A stretch of 64,000 bases of DNA. Source: Aphidius gifuensis. Lineage: Eukaryota; Arthropoda; Insecta; Hymenoptera; Braconidae. The notes below the pieces were generated by a model that had not been told where the DNA came from, did not search any database, and saw only the letters and a program-made list of their open reading frames with translations. Positions 1-13,021 of the stretch are shown here, piece by piece; positions within the stretch are counted from its first letter, which is position 1, and each line of letters begins with the position of its first letter. The stretch covers positions 29,756,555 to 29,820,554 of the forward strand of contig NC_057789.1 in the NCBI RefSeq assembly GCF_014905175.1. Reading direction: 5' to 3'. The translations under genes and the position numbers were made by a program.

Positions 1-2146
1 GCCTCTTAAATTTGCATCAAGTTAATTCCCAGTAGCTATACTATTGTTTTTGTTGAGAAAAAATAATATTCTTTGAATTATCAACGCAAAAATAAGACTA
101 TAAAAATGTAAAATAATAATAAAAATATTGAAGAAGCATCTGGATTTGAAAGAACTAGGTACATTTGCTGTATAAAATGTTTGATCGGCCATTTTACAAA
201 TGCGCATGAGCACAAAATGGCTACAGACAGGGTATAATAAACACTGTATATCTGTATTATACATGTGAACATATAAAATGCATGATATCTCTGTATAGGC
301 ACTGATAGCAATTGAAATGAGCATGAATGGAAAGAGGAAATCGTATCGCTCGTGTGTCTCGTCTGGCCGGAAACACATCGGACATTTGTGAACAAAAATT
401 AAATGTATATAGTAAAAAATATATTCCAATACACTATTCTGTTTAATTTTATTGAATCTAATATGTCAATCATTGGAAAAAAAATTTAATAAAAAAATCA
501 AACATGAAAAGATGCGAAAAAAATATAAAAGAGATAGTGATCGATAAAATTAAATTAATGAGCATGCTATTCATGATTTGATACCCAAACAAACAGCAGG
601 AAGCTATAGCCATTGTTGTGAACAATAAAACATCAATTTTCCTAATTGAAAAAATAAATAAATAAATATTATTATTATAGGGATTTCACATAAAAGAATT
701 TTATCAGTGTGACATAGAAATTAACTCGTCTTCAGAATTTTCCAATGCAAAATTAAACGCATCCAAATGAAAGAAAAAAATCGAATTTTTAATAAGTAGA
801 ACTGTACTTGAGCACTTTTTAATCTGCTCGAGAAAGTTTTTCAGATCAAGCAAGATTCCTACAAAGAGCCGAAAGAGTTCAATCTTTTGGTATTTTTTTT
901 TTTTTTTTCTATCTTGATGCTTGGCTTCGCAAGCGAGTCTTTCAATAGTGCAATCGAATTTTTTTTTTATTTGTCTATTTCGCCATTGTAAAATTCCAGC
1001 TCAGCATTATTGCTTTTGCCAAAAATTTTTTATTAACGAATATTTTTACACAAAGATTTAATATAAAATAGAGAATTAAAAATTCTTAGTTTAATTTTAT
1101 TTACAGGATTGTTTAAATAATTTTCTTTTTCGTTTGTTTTTTTTTTTGTCGGACTAAGGTTTTTTTCGGGAATAAAAATAAATAAAAGTAAGGTCAACGA
1201 ACGTTTTCAGTGTACGTCCTTTTGAAAGGGTCAGGACAAAAAAAAAAAAAAAAAAAGATGCTAGTGGCAAGACCCTCCAGACAGACGATTAGAAACAAAA
1301 AAAAAACGAAAAATAATAAAAATGAATAAAAAAGAAATATAATCGAGAAAAGAAACAAAAAAAAAAAAAAAATGGGCTGAAGCTCCTTGAGCAACTGGGG
1401 TATTGTTGAAACAAAAAAAAAATTTAAAATAAAAAATGCGATAAAGATATATGATGAAAACACTTGCGGGAAAAAATATAGCTGTACAAGCTATCGACCT
1501 AAATCTGATGGCAAAAAAAGAAAATTCATAATAATGATAAAATAGAATAATATTAAATCTATATTTGGATCAATTAATGAAGGATTTTTATTTCTCGTTA
1601 ATTGACACTTTTTTCTCACTGTAAAATATTTTTTATAACGTGAAAATATTTTATTCATATATGGCAATATGAATAATGAATTCTATCGAATGATTTGTGA
1701 AAAGTTAATTTGTGTCATTTCATGAATAAAGAACTGACGAACCGTAACACCTGAGCTATTATATATTCAATATTTTTTTTATCCTTTCGATCAAAACTAT
1801 ATTGTTGAAATGGACAAAAATTTAAATGCAAAATTTAGATTTTATTTTTCATGATGTACTAGATTTTGCAGAAACATCTGGTGCACAGTTTTTTTCGAAT
1901 GTTTTTTTCCCTAGAACAGTGGATGTAGAAAAATTAAAAAAACTTTCAGCCAGGATTAAGAAAACTTTTTTTAGATGTGCACTTTTTGGGCCAGTCTAGT
2001 GAGATGGTCAAGCACAATGCCAAGATAATTGACACTGAACTGGAGGGGAGATTTCAATTTGATGGGTCTACTGATGGGCCCCTACTACTGGTTTTGGGAC
2101 TGAGTTTACTGGGCCTTGTCGTACATTGTAAAAATGCAAAAGAAAT
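1..2146. other. Non-coding AT-rich stretch
   Basis: I see no convincing coding sequence. Open frames here consist of poly-A/poly-T derived Phe, Lys and Ile runs. If the signal-peptide exon at 6742-6805 (minus) is real, this stretch is probably part of its first intron. Confidence 0.5.
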
Positions 2147-2219
2147 CGCCCGAACAGGGACTTGAACCCTGGACCCTCAGATTAAAAGTCTGATGCTCTA
2201 CCGTCTGAGCTATCCGGGC
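2147..2219 (-). tRNA. tRNA-Lys (anticodon TTT)
   Basis: On the minus strand the 73 bases fold as a standard cloverleaf. The acceptor stem starts GCCCGGA and closes with TTCGGGC (one G-T pair) plus discriminator G. The anticodon loop reads CTTTTAA, giving anticodon TTT (Lys). The T arm carries the B-box GGTTCAAGTCC and the D arm an A-box-like TAGCTCAGACGG. There is no intron. A run of four T, a pol III terminator, follows within about ten bases. It matches the usual animal tRNA-Lys-TTT pattern almost base for base, so I regard it as functional. Confidence 0.96.
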
Positions 2220-5200
2220 AGGCTTAAAATCGTCATTTTTCCAAACACGTCACGAATTAATTTTTTTGGAATAGCAGAAAATATGGAGAAAAAAAATTAC
2301 GAGTTAATAAATTGTTAATAATAATTAATAAAATTCTTCTGGCATTTTCATCAAAATAGGCCATCAAAATTCATCCAACCATGAAATAAATAAATACAAG
2401 AAAAATATTAAAATTAAATAAAAGAAACTAGAATAAATTTTAACTTAAATTGAATCGTTAAAGTGATGTAACACACAAGTATTTATACTTGAAAAAAAAT
2501 GGAAAGTTTATTAGAATAATTATGATGGTATTAGACTGACAAAATCTGGGTCATTTGAAATATTATTTCATTGAGGAAAAGTAGTGAAATCTGGGCCATT
2601 GTCAATATATTATGATAACCCATGTATTTACAAGTAAATAATAATATTAAATAAATTAAATTATATATAAAATTGGACTATTTCAAAAATAAAATCCAGT
2701 GCACAATTTATGAAGAAAAAAAAAATAAAAAATGTGAGGCTAACATCACTAGAATGATATCTTTTGCGTGCAGCACGTAGTAACATCATCGACCCTTTTA
2801 AACTTTTAAAAAAAAATTAAAAATAAATCTCAACTACTAAAACTATCACTTCCTCTTCTTATTAAAATTATTATTACCATTTAAATAACTACCTATTAAA
2901 TTATTATTTTAAATAAATTATTTTTGAATTTTTATTTCGTCAACGAGATAGATAAGAGTATATTAATTTTTTTTTTTCGACTCAAGATTAAAATGACCCA
3001 AGGGAAGTCATAAAGATTATTGACACACTTGATTATTTTTTTTTTTTTTATTATTTCATTTATGTATTTTATAAAAAGTAAAGTATTAAAATGACAACGA
3101 GTTGATTTCAGTGTTAAATATCATAACAATGTTCCAAGTCACAAAAGTGTCATGGGAAAAAGACAAGTGCTTGCAATTTTATCATTCCAACAACAAATTG
3201 TCGTGACAAAATAAAAAATAAAAAAAAGACTCTTAAAATCTTCAAGTAAACTTGTAAAATTTGTATTTATTTTTATTTATATTTCCTGTTGTTATTAACG
3301 TTGTTTATAATTTTGTTTATTATCTAATTTTTATTTATTTTTTTTCTCGCAATTTCTTGAGCAATTTAAACCACAAATTATTCATGAAATTGACACTTGC
3401 ATTTATCCATGAAATTCAAGGTTCATTTAAAAATTATTTATTTATTTTTTTTTCTCATGATTGTTTAACGTTAATGAATTCTTGTTAAATATATTGTGAC
3501 ATGATTCTTAAATTAATAAAACCGGTTATTAATTTTTTATTACCACCAGCTAATTTTATGTAATTTTTTTTTTTATTTTTAATTTCTTTATTTATTTATC
3601 AAGGATATCCTTGAACACTGTGATTTAACTATGAAAAAAAAATACTCGTCATATCTTGATTTTCTAATCTCGAGCGTGAAAATATATCTCGAAAGAAAAT
3701 GTGTGTGTTTGTATTTGATAAAGAGGAAAAAAAAATATAAAAAATTATTTATTTCTCATTTGTGTGTGGGAAGTGTACAACGACCCTGAACGACTCAAGA
3801 ATGATTGGAATGATAAAATTTTTATACAGCAAGAAGGATTAACGGACAAATAGAACGAGGGTTTTTTTTTTTTATTATTCTATAAGCTACCCTAAAATAC
3901 CAAAAGTCAAAGATCCTTTGCGGCCAACAAACAAAATACTTGAACTTATTTTTTCTACAACCTTGTTATCCCTTCAAACTGATCAAAAAAAAAATACTCT
4001 CATTTTAAATTATCTGGTATCGTCAGGCTTTGATCCCATCAAAACTTTTTTCATTTTTACATCAATATTATAATAATAAATAAAAAATGTAGATGTAAAA
4101 TGTGAATTAAATAATTGTATTAATTTTTAAACTGCAGAAATTATCAATATTTATTTTTTAATATCTAGAATCAGCTTGACAGAAGAGATATAAAAAAAAG
4201 CAGAGAGAAAAAAAAATAATCCTTCATGCTTTAAAGCTTAAAATTAAAACCACAATTTATATACGTCAAAATATTATTTAATTTATTTTATATTTTGTTA
4301 AATCAAGGATCAAATGTCAGTGCTTTTATTTCGAGACTGTTAAAAATTTATATTATTATAAAGTCGTTGAACTTTTTAATAGTTTTATTTTTATTTTAAT
4401 CAAGATGTTATGTGGTGGGCAGTCATGTGTGTCTCATTCAATATTAAATTTCTCATCAATTGTTTAGTAAAAAAATGTATCTCAATTCTTTCTTTTGGTA
4501 GTAAAAAAATATTTAATTAAAAATAAATAGAAACTATCGGAGCTGATATGATGGATTTAATGGAAACTAAATAATTTTATTGATTTTTTATTGATTTTTT
4601 TATTTAGATTATGTGGAGAGAAGTTGACGTGAGTTTTTGAAATGTGATTTAAAGTGACATAAACTGGCTTGTCTCGAGGAGAAGCATCACACATACTCCA
4701 ATTTAATGTCAGAATATTTCTGTCGCATTTATATAACCTTGACAACCGACAATTGTAGAGAGACAGTCACAAAAATTGCGAGTAGGTTGATGATGAACAC
4801 GACCACACACCACACAACATGGCAAAATGCAAAAAAAAAAAATATATCTATATATAATGTCAATGACCTTTCAGAATACATTGTTTAAATAGTTTTATAT
4901 ATTTTTTTTTATATAGAATGTTATTTAGATATGTTATTTATTTTAATAATTTTATTTGTTGAAAAATTTATGTCGATTTTTTTTTTCTTAGTAATTTTTA
5001 GCAATTAAAAATTATTTCATAACAGGAAATTGTAAATTCTATTGTATAAATCTGTTGAATAATTTTTAAATTCATTTATCTCGTGAGGTTTTAATTTTAT
5101 TATAATAATTTTGTAATAAATTACGAAAAAAAGAGAAAATAAATAACGAAAAATTAAAAAGTGAAAGAAAAAAAATTTGGAGAAAATTAGAAATGGAATT

Positions 5201-6741
5201 ACTATTTTTATCGACAACAAATTCAAAGCTACTTTTCGTTTTTTTTTTTTTTTAAATCAATTGAAGTATATTTGATGAAAAAAAAATGGATAAAATAACT
5301 TCAAAAAGTAGTGCTTGAATTTAAAAATAAAACTTCAATTTACTTTGAATTTTTTAAAACTTTTCGTGTTAACACGAGTTTTAAAATTCTTTATTTTTTT
5401 TTTTCAACAAATATTTTCATTTTAAAGTGGTCTATTAAAATTCAATCAAGTTTTTTTTGAAAAAAACATCAAACAACAAAAGATAATAATTATAAATAAA
5501 AAATTAGAAAAAAATTTTTTTTTAATATTTAAAAAAAACATAATAAAGTGGCAACTTGTGGTTACTCTAAAATGCAAATGATGCAGAATCACGAATGAGT
5601 TCAAAGAACTGGTTTTGTAATATGAGATGAAATGAAAAAAATTAAAACCAACACATCTTTGTTACACATGATTGTTCTATCTCCATATGAATATCATTTT
5701 AATTTGTTTTTTCTAAATGACTTTTGCTCATTTTTTTCTCATTCAACAGAATGATGAGTTTATCATCATCTTGGTTTTTTTTTTAAATCAGGATTCCCCA
5801 CACATTAACAAGAAAAATATATCCAAAAAAAAAAAAAGGGAAATGTAATAGGGTCTGTCATAACCGACTTGTAACAAACAGAAAGTAATACAATTTTTTT
5901 TTTTAATTTTAAAAATTTTCATTTGCTTTCGATTGCAAAATTGAACGGTTGATGCACGCACGTTTGTATAAATGTTGCTATGGAAAAAAAGGAAACAAGC
6001 CAACCATGAAAAACCCTTGTGATAAAATAATACTAACAATAATATTTTATATTCTTGAAAAAACATCAGATGCCAAACAAAGCAACCAAGAGTTTCTGAA
6101 TAATAAAATAATATAAAAAAAATTTTTTAATAAAAATTAATTCACAAGTTAATTAATCAATAAATAATATTAATAATAATTAAAAACATTAAAGTAATAA
6201 AAAAATTAATAACCTGCTAATATAATAAATTAATTAAGTAATCATTTAATTAATTAATTAACTATCTAATTAATAAATTGGATAATTTTTAAAAATTAAT
6301 TTCGCGAAGAAAAAAAATCATGTTTAGCACTTTTTTTTGTTTTTTAAATTAATGTTATTTATATATTTTATATTTAATAATCTTCTCAGACTTCCTGAAC
6401 AACCGAGATGTTAAAAAAATAAAAACCATCTGCTGTCCAGTGTCATCATACATAAAGTAAAATCCGATGATTCATATCTCAAGAACGTGTTTGATGTACG
6501 CGTCATATGTTTCTCACGTGTATGAACACCATTAAATGTAAAAAAAAAAAAAAAAAAAAAAAAATAAATTTATAATATATAATTTTAAACAATTAATCAT
6601 TCTTCAATATTTATATTTTAACAATAGACTATTTTACCGTTAATAAATAAACTTGGCATAATAAAAAAGAAAAAAAAAATATAAAAATATTTCTCATTGT
6701 GTGTTAATAATTATTGTTAAAAAAAAAATTATTTAACTTAC
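2220..6741. other. Long non-coding stretch, probable intron
   Basis: About 4.5 kb of AT-rich DNA with many poly-A/poly-T tracts and no conserved reading frame on either strand. It lies directly downstream (minus strand) of a signal-peptide exon with a good GTAAGT donor, so it is best explained as the 5' part of a large first intron. No acceptor followed by a convincing exon was found. Confidence 0.45.
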
Positions 6742-6805
6742 CACTTTCGATGTAGGGAACAAGTAGCAGTAGAAAAAGTGCATATCCACAAATATCACTT
6801 GGCAT
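6742..6805 (-). CDS. First coding exon of a secreted or membrane protein (partial)
   Basis: An ATG at 6805 (minus) opens MPSDICGYALFLLLLVPYIE, a textbook signal peptide with a hydrophobic core at residues 8-17. The frame runs in phase 1 into a perfect GTAAGT donor at 6741-6736. No downstream exon can be found within the remaining 6.7 kb of the window, so the gene must continue beyond the left edge across a long first intron. That intron would contain the tRNA-Lys gene on the same strand. The family cannot be named from a leader alone. Long first introns after a signal-peptide exon are common for insect adhesion and receptor genes, but this is only inference. Confidence 0.5.
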
Positions 6806-8338
6806 TTTAATAATATTCCTCAATAACTTCAATGAAAATAAAAAAAATAAAATAAAACTCGACTTAACTTTATTTTACCCTGCCCCCCCACTTTTTCCCC
6901 CCTTATTAACCAGTAATAATTCAAAAAAATAAACAACAATAATATCAATAAATAATGACTAATAAAAATAAAAAAAAATCACTTATTTATTGTACACACT
7001 TGATAAACAAAACAATTTTTTCAAACGAAAAAAAAAAAATCACCACTAAAAATATTTGAACACTTTTTTTATTTTCACTAATAATTAATCATTTAATTAT
7101 CAATCAACAAATAAATTTAAATAATAAAACAGTAAACTAAAATCAGATGAGAAATCAAAAAAAAAATATTTTTCTTTTATGATACACTGTCAGGTTACGC
7201 CATCGCGTCTGACGAGAAAAACTGAATTTTCATTTTTTTTTTTTCCTTTTTTTTTTATGATTTAATTAATAATTTTTAATTTAAACTAATGTAATCACTT
7301 GAAACTTGAGAATTACTGAATATTACAATGATATTTAATGATAAGTTGATATTAATGTATTAATTTAATAATATATATTTATTAAATAAACAAAGAAAAT
7401 TTATTTTATTTTTTGTCATTGTTGACACTGGGTATTCACTGATTTATTATTTTATAAACTCACGTCAAATTTATTTGTAAATTAATTATACTTGATTAAA
7501 TTAAGGTTAACCAGTTTATTTGAATTATTTTTTTGTTTGTTTATTTATTATTAATATTTATATTGTTTCTTTATTTGACGTTTTTTTTGTTAGGAGCATC
7601 GCACAGCAACACTCACATCAGGATGCGCGATACTCAATGATAACTGGTCCAGTATCGATATAATATCGAAAAAATAATACGATACTATTTTTGAGTCGAT
7701 ATATCGTTGAGTTGTTTAGTTTTTTTGATATTCATTTAATGAAATATCATAAAGCTGAAAATACTTGATAAATATTGATGAATTAAATTAAAATTGAATA
7801 AAAATTTTTTTCTGTTTAATTTTTATTTAATTTCGTTGACAATTAATAACGATTATTTCGATATTAAAAATAATTGCTGAAGGTAATCGACTGAAGGTGG
7901 CAGTAGTTCATGAGAAATTAAAAAAAAAATAAAATGGCTGAGTGTTGTTTGGACCAATTGAATTGCAGAAAAACAAACGCATGCGTGGAACTTTGGTTTG
8001 GCTTCATATGGCTTTTTTATTGGAGGGATTTGATTAAACATGGCAGCTGCATTTTTGATTTGAAAAATTAATTTTTTATTTTAGTGTTTTGATGAAGAGG
8101 CTAATTATTTATTTAGATATTTATTTAGAGTATATAAAAATTTTATATGAACTAAAAAAAAAATATTTAAATTTAAATTGAAATTGATTTTTATTTTTTA
8201 TTATTTTTCTGATTAATTTTTTATTTTTTTTAATAATATTAATTTTCGACAGGAAAATTTGTGTTGAAAATATTAATCCTTAATTAGTCAGTCTTTTTTT
8301 AATATAAATAATTAATTTTCTCACCATATTTTTGAACC
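6806..8338. other. Intergenic region with promoter-like motifs
   Basis: No convincing gene. It lies between the signal-peptide exon (transcribed leftwards) and the 3' end of the coiled-coil gene. A TATCGATA element at 7653-7660 sits in a slightly GC-richer patch (7590-7700) likely to hold the promoter of the leftward gene. A 33-codon frame at 7934 and a 62-codon antisense frame at 7853-8041 were seen but are not supported by any family or splice signal. Confidence 0.5.
7653..7660. promoter_or_regulatory. DRE-like TATCGATA promoter element
   Basis: The palindrome TATCGATA is the core of the DNA-replication-related element used in insect TATA-less promoters. A related palindrome (TCGATATATCG) lies about 35 bp to the right. 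The position, roughly 850 bp upstream of the minus-strand signal-peptide ATG and in a slightly GC-richer patch, suits a promoter with a long 5' UTR. Function is inferred from the motif only. Confidence 0.35.
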
Positions 8339-8994
8339 TCATTGATGAATGTCAGTAGATTTTTTCCTCATGAAATTACAAAACAACGGTTGACTATCTT
8401 TTTCAGGGTGAAATTGCATCTTAAAAATTAAATAAATAAATAAATTAATTAATTAATTAATAATAAACAATAAAAATCTATTACCAAACCAATAGAAATA
8501 TTTTGAATAGAAATATCATCTGATCCATGAGTTATTTTATTCTTCAATGCCTCTGATATTTTTCCAGTTGAATTGACATAATTATTGATGGCATTGATAC
8601 TCATCATGCACTCAGTGATAGCATCATTGGCTTGATTAATATTATCATATTCATCTTGGCATGTTACTGTTGATTTATCAACAACAAAATTTACATTTTT
8701 TTCAATTTTTCCTGTCATTGTGTTAACCTCTCTTTCAATATCATAATATTCTAAATTAAAAAATTAGTGTCAATAAATTTATATAAAATTATAGTCAATT
8801 AAAAATCATGAAAAATTACCTTTTGTTAAATCACTTAAATTTCTAGACAACTCGTCATTATTTTTTTCACTATTTTTCTTTAATTTTTCAAGTCGATTGA
8901 GAAATTCAGTGACACATTTCAAGAGCGATTTTTCCATTCTTCTTGAACCCGCATTATTTTTATTATTTTTATTAAAACTACTCTGACAAATCAT
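8339..8994 (-). CDS. Small coiled-coil protein, three exons, unassigned
   Basis: Three minus-strand exons join in frame: 8994-8820 (phase 1), 8750-8485 (phase 0) and 8419-8339 ending in TGA, giving 173 residues. Introns of 69 and 65 bp have GT..AG ends; the last acceptor is a weaker AAG. Residues about 20-75 are rich in Leu, Lys and Glu with heptad-like spacing and look like a coiled coil; residues 76-140 are polar and probably helical. The start could instead be the ATG at 8937 (Met-20), which opens MEKSLLKCVTEFLNRLEK. The build resembles small subunits of kinetochore, BLOC or augmin-type complexes, but I recognise no specific family. Exon 3 is the least certain part. Confidence 0.5.
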
Positions 8995-10926
8995 TACAAA
9001 ATTAATTTATTTCAATTAAATAATTTATTGGAAAATAAATAATCCATCTCTTTTTCTTAAAAAAAAAAAAAAAAAATTGTTTCTTTTAAAATTTAATTTT
9101 AGCCAATATTAATTTCCATCGAAACTTTTGTTTCTTGTAATTATCAGCTGCTCTAAATTCGTACGAAAATAAATATAATTTTTCTGATAAATTTAATGAC
9201 TCATAATGACGCAAAATAATTTATTTATAATAATTCCAATAAAATATAAATAATATTTTTTAAATTAAAAACAAATAACAATTCATCGCACGTTGATAAT
9301 AATAAATGGAATTTAAATTTTTAAACTATTTTTTAATCCAAATATTAACAAGGAAATAATTATGCATTTATCAGAAAGACAAAATGTTTGTTTATAATTA
9401 TACCTTTATAAATTAAATAGCAGGATATTAAAATTATAATCAACATGCAAATATATAAATGAAAAAAAATTATCAACTTTTATTATCACACATATGCATT
9501 TACTAGATCCACGTAAATTAATATTTCTTTGAAATAAATTTCAGTTTAATTTCCATGAATCGGCAAGAGCAACTGAAGCCTCGTATTTTTTTATTATTAT
9601 CTTGTCATCAGTACAATCAGCCACTCCCAAATAAATAAAAAAATAAAATACAAAATTTATTTTCAAGAAAAATATATTTCAAAAATAATGTCAATTATTA
9701 AAAATAGTATTTGTGATAAAAATTTATAATTACAATGTCATTTTGATTCACCTGATTACAATTGTAAATAATATAATAAATTTTATTTTTTTTTTTTAAT
9801 ATGGATTGTTGGTGACACATTGATATCCATCGATAAAAAAAAATTACAAGAAATCTCTGACTCTCACCAATTTACACAAACTTGGTATTAAACAAGATAA
9901 TAAAAATTATCTCATATCGTGTCCCTGAAGATAACACATATTCACACAATAATAATAAAAAAATAAAATAAAAAAAAAACAATTATTATTATTTATTAAT
10001 AATTTATATAATTTAAAACATTTCACATTTTTTTTTCAAGTGAATAACATCTATTTTTCATTTAAATTTTTCTATTAAATTTATATTAAAAAAAAAAATA
10101 AAGATATATTTTTAAATACCTGATTAAATTGTTTATAATAATTTGTAATAAATTTTTTTATTTATTTATTAACTTGAGTGTATTTTAGAGTGTTGGGATT
10201 TTTTTTCGTGTTAATGTTTTTTTTTCAAATTTAAAATGACATAGGGGTTTTTGAAATGATTTAGAAGAGTGACAAATTTTAAATGATGATGGTGAAGATG
10301 ATGACGACGATGATGATGATGGTGGTGATGGTGATAGAAAAAAGAAAATTTTAAAATCAACCTGGTGATACATTTATGATTGTGAAACACTCGCGGATAT
10401 AATTTCCTGTCGATAACATTTTTAACGTTACAAAAAGAAATAAAATATAAAATGTGTTACTCAGAGTCCAACATACCCAGAAAATATAATGAATGAGGTG
10501 TAAAGTGTGGTCCGATATTGTATTATTAAATATATTTTTTATCTTTTATAATAGTTCAGTGATGTTTCAGACACGATAGCTCGATGATGTTTTATTGACA
10601 TGTCTTGTAAAATTTTTAATAATAAAATTTTTTTTTATATTATCTTTTAATAAAACAACAATATTAAACACTGGAAATTTCCATCAATAAATCAAGTGCA
10701 AGTTAAATTAAATAAAAATATAAAATTATTATGGAAATTTGTAAATTAAAAATTTTTAAAAATTCGAAATTACAAGGTATTTCGAAAAAGAAAAAAATTT
10801 AAATTATCTATAAAGAAGTTATTTTGAAATTAAAATATTAATTTTTGCATTTGAATAAAAGAAGCTTTGGTGATAGATTTTAGAAAATTTATTTTCACTT
10901 GAATTATATATTTTAAAAAGACAGAA
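8995..10926. other. Intergenic region, no gene seen
   Basis: AT-rich DNA between two divergent small genes (coiled-coil gene leftwards, membrane protein rightwards). A GAT/GGT trinucleotide repeat at about 10281-10335 makes a Ser-rich antisense frame that I regard as artefact. No recognisable RNA gene or mobile element. Confidence 0.5.
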
Positions 10927-12394
10927 ATGAGTGGATATGTTGGTGTTCCGATTGACCGTAATTTTTTACTTTTATCAGCCATATATGCAATTCATTGTGT
11001 GTTACTTCACGTATTTCTACAACCAATTGATGTTGCAAGTGTAACAATAGACAAAAATTATTTAATAAAAATGAATATCATTGATAATAATACAAATTAT
11101 CATAATATTAAAATCATTGACAATACATATCGAATTAAAATTAATTCCAGTGACAGTAAATCTACAATTATCGATGAAAATATTGTGTTAGCACACCAAC
11201 AGGTGAGACATCGTGAGATTACACTCGCACCTTTTTTTTTTTATCATTTTTTTACTGGTTTATCTTTTGATAGTTGGCAAAGCCCCACTGTCAATCGATT
11301 TATTCTACAAAAAATAAAACATGATTAAAAAAAATTGTACATATCTATTTATTTTATTATTTATTTTTTTTTTTTTATTTTAACTAAACGACTAATTAGC
11401 ATGATATGATAACGATATACTTAACAAAAAATTATTCTTATCAAAATATTTGAAATCAAATAATTTGCGTGAAATGTAATTACTAAAGAAAAAAAAAGAA
11501 AACAACTTGTTGAAAATTTTCCACATTAATAAAATATCCAACAAAAAAAAACTGATTAAAAATATTTGACAAAAAAATATCAAGTTTACGAGAAAATAAA
11601 AAATAAATAGAATAAATAAAAATTTGATGGAATATTTAAAATGTACATTATAAATAAAATTAAATTAAAAATAATATCAGCATCAAGTTGCTAAAATAAA
11701 ATGACAAATGGATTTATTTTTAAGCTAATTAATTTAAAATTTATCCAAGATGGTATGATAAAAGTAAATTTAAACAAAAAAAAAAAAAAATCAAATAAAT
11801 TATTAAATTCATGATTTATTTATTATCATCAAATCATTATGTTTATATTTTACTTGGCTTGGATTCATTTCATAATGATTAATTTTCATTTCAAATATTC
11901 CAAATGTTTTTTAAACAATCACACTCTACAAAATATTTTGTTTTTCAATTAAATTATTAACCAGGGTATTTGATTAATGTAATAATATGATTGGAAAATT
12001 TTTGTTAAAAATATTTTAATCATGTTATTAAGTCGTGTTGTTTTATTAATTTTTTTTTATTTAATAAATAATTTCTTGTCTTAATCATGTTGATTGTTTA
12101 TAAACATAACTAATTTTAAAAATAAAAAACTTTTGAATTACTCATTTTTTATAAATAACCAATACTTTATATTGATAAATAATTATAATAAAATTTTTTT
12201 ATTTCTATTTTTAGACAAAAAAAGCAGCGATAAAATTTTTATCAACAACAAATATGCCAGAATCATCATTTATCAATTTGCATAAATACACTAAAATAAT
12301 GATGAATATCATGAAAAATATTAGTCCAGCAACGTGGGGAATAATTTCTGGATGTGTTGTTTTTCTTTTAACATTTACTGATAATGTGCATTAA
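10927..12394 (+). CDS. Small membrane protein with N- and C-terminal hydrophobic segments, unassigned
   Basis: Two exons, 10927-11202 and 12215-12394, join in phase 0 through a GTGAGA donor and a TTTTTAG acceptor. They give 151 residues ending in TAA. Hydrophobic segments lie at residues about 13-31 (LLLSAIYAIHCVLLHVFLQ) and about 132-146 (WGIISGCVVFLLTF), suggesting a two-pass or hairpin membrane protein. The loop between them is rich in Asn, Ile and Lys and contains an N-x-S/T site. The frame continues past the donor to 11328, but the splice is preferred because the second exon keeps frame and ends in a hydrophobic helix. I recognise no family; it may be lineage-specific. No gene partner is obvious, although YOD1 follows on the same strand 630 bp downstream. 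Confidence 0.5.
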
Positions 12395-13021
12395 CAAATA
12401 CAACAACAACTATAGTAATTTGTTTAAATAAAAAAATAAAATAATGATTTACTTATTTTTTTAAATCTATTGTGTTGATTTATTTTTTCATTAATAATTT
12501 ACCTTTAATTATATTTTTTTCTTTAAAAATTAATTAATAAATGATATCATGTTTTAAACAAATTTTAAATTTAGTTTGTTCACTTGTCGCTTGGCGTCTT
12601 CAATCGACTCCATTTTTTTTTTTTTTTTTTAACCTCCACACAAAATTCTTGGTAAATCATCAAAATATAATTCATAATAAATTCTAGTACAATAAACCTG
12701 TCACAGATAATAAAACTGTAAATATTTACATATAAGCATAAAAACAATCTGTCAAAAGTGAACATTTTATAAATTTTTAAACTTCAATTATTATAAATTA
12801 ATTAAAAAATGATAAAAAAAATTTTTATTGCGTAAGAGCATCAAGCTATGTCTAGACCACTAAAAAAAGGTAAAAAAAGTAAAAAAAATTAGCTAAAAAA
12901 AAGCCTAATAAATACTCCCAAATTATTAAATAATTTATATTTTAAAAAAAATTTCATAAATAAATTTTATAAACAAAAAAAAAACGAAAAAAAAATTATT
13001 TTAAAATAAAAAAAAAAAAAT
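12395..13021. other. Intergenic spacer upstream of YOD1
   Basis: Holds the 3' UTR of the small membrane protein and the probable YOD1 5' UTR, including long A tracts just before the ATG at 13022. No gene seen. Confidence 0.6.

Noticed and set aside
22..429. Two overlapping minus-strand frames of 104 and 135 codons
   Set aside because: Hydrophobic composition arises from poly-A/T; no family, splice signal or codon pattern supports them.
7853..8041. 62-codon minus frame and 33-codon plus frame (MAECCLDQLN...) in the same place
   Set aside because: Both short, no recognised motif, and they overlap each other on opposite strands; more likely promoter or UTR sequence.
10185..10373. Ser/Pro-rich minus frame
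   Set aside because: Produced by a GAT/GGT microsatellite; no start context or splice partner.
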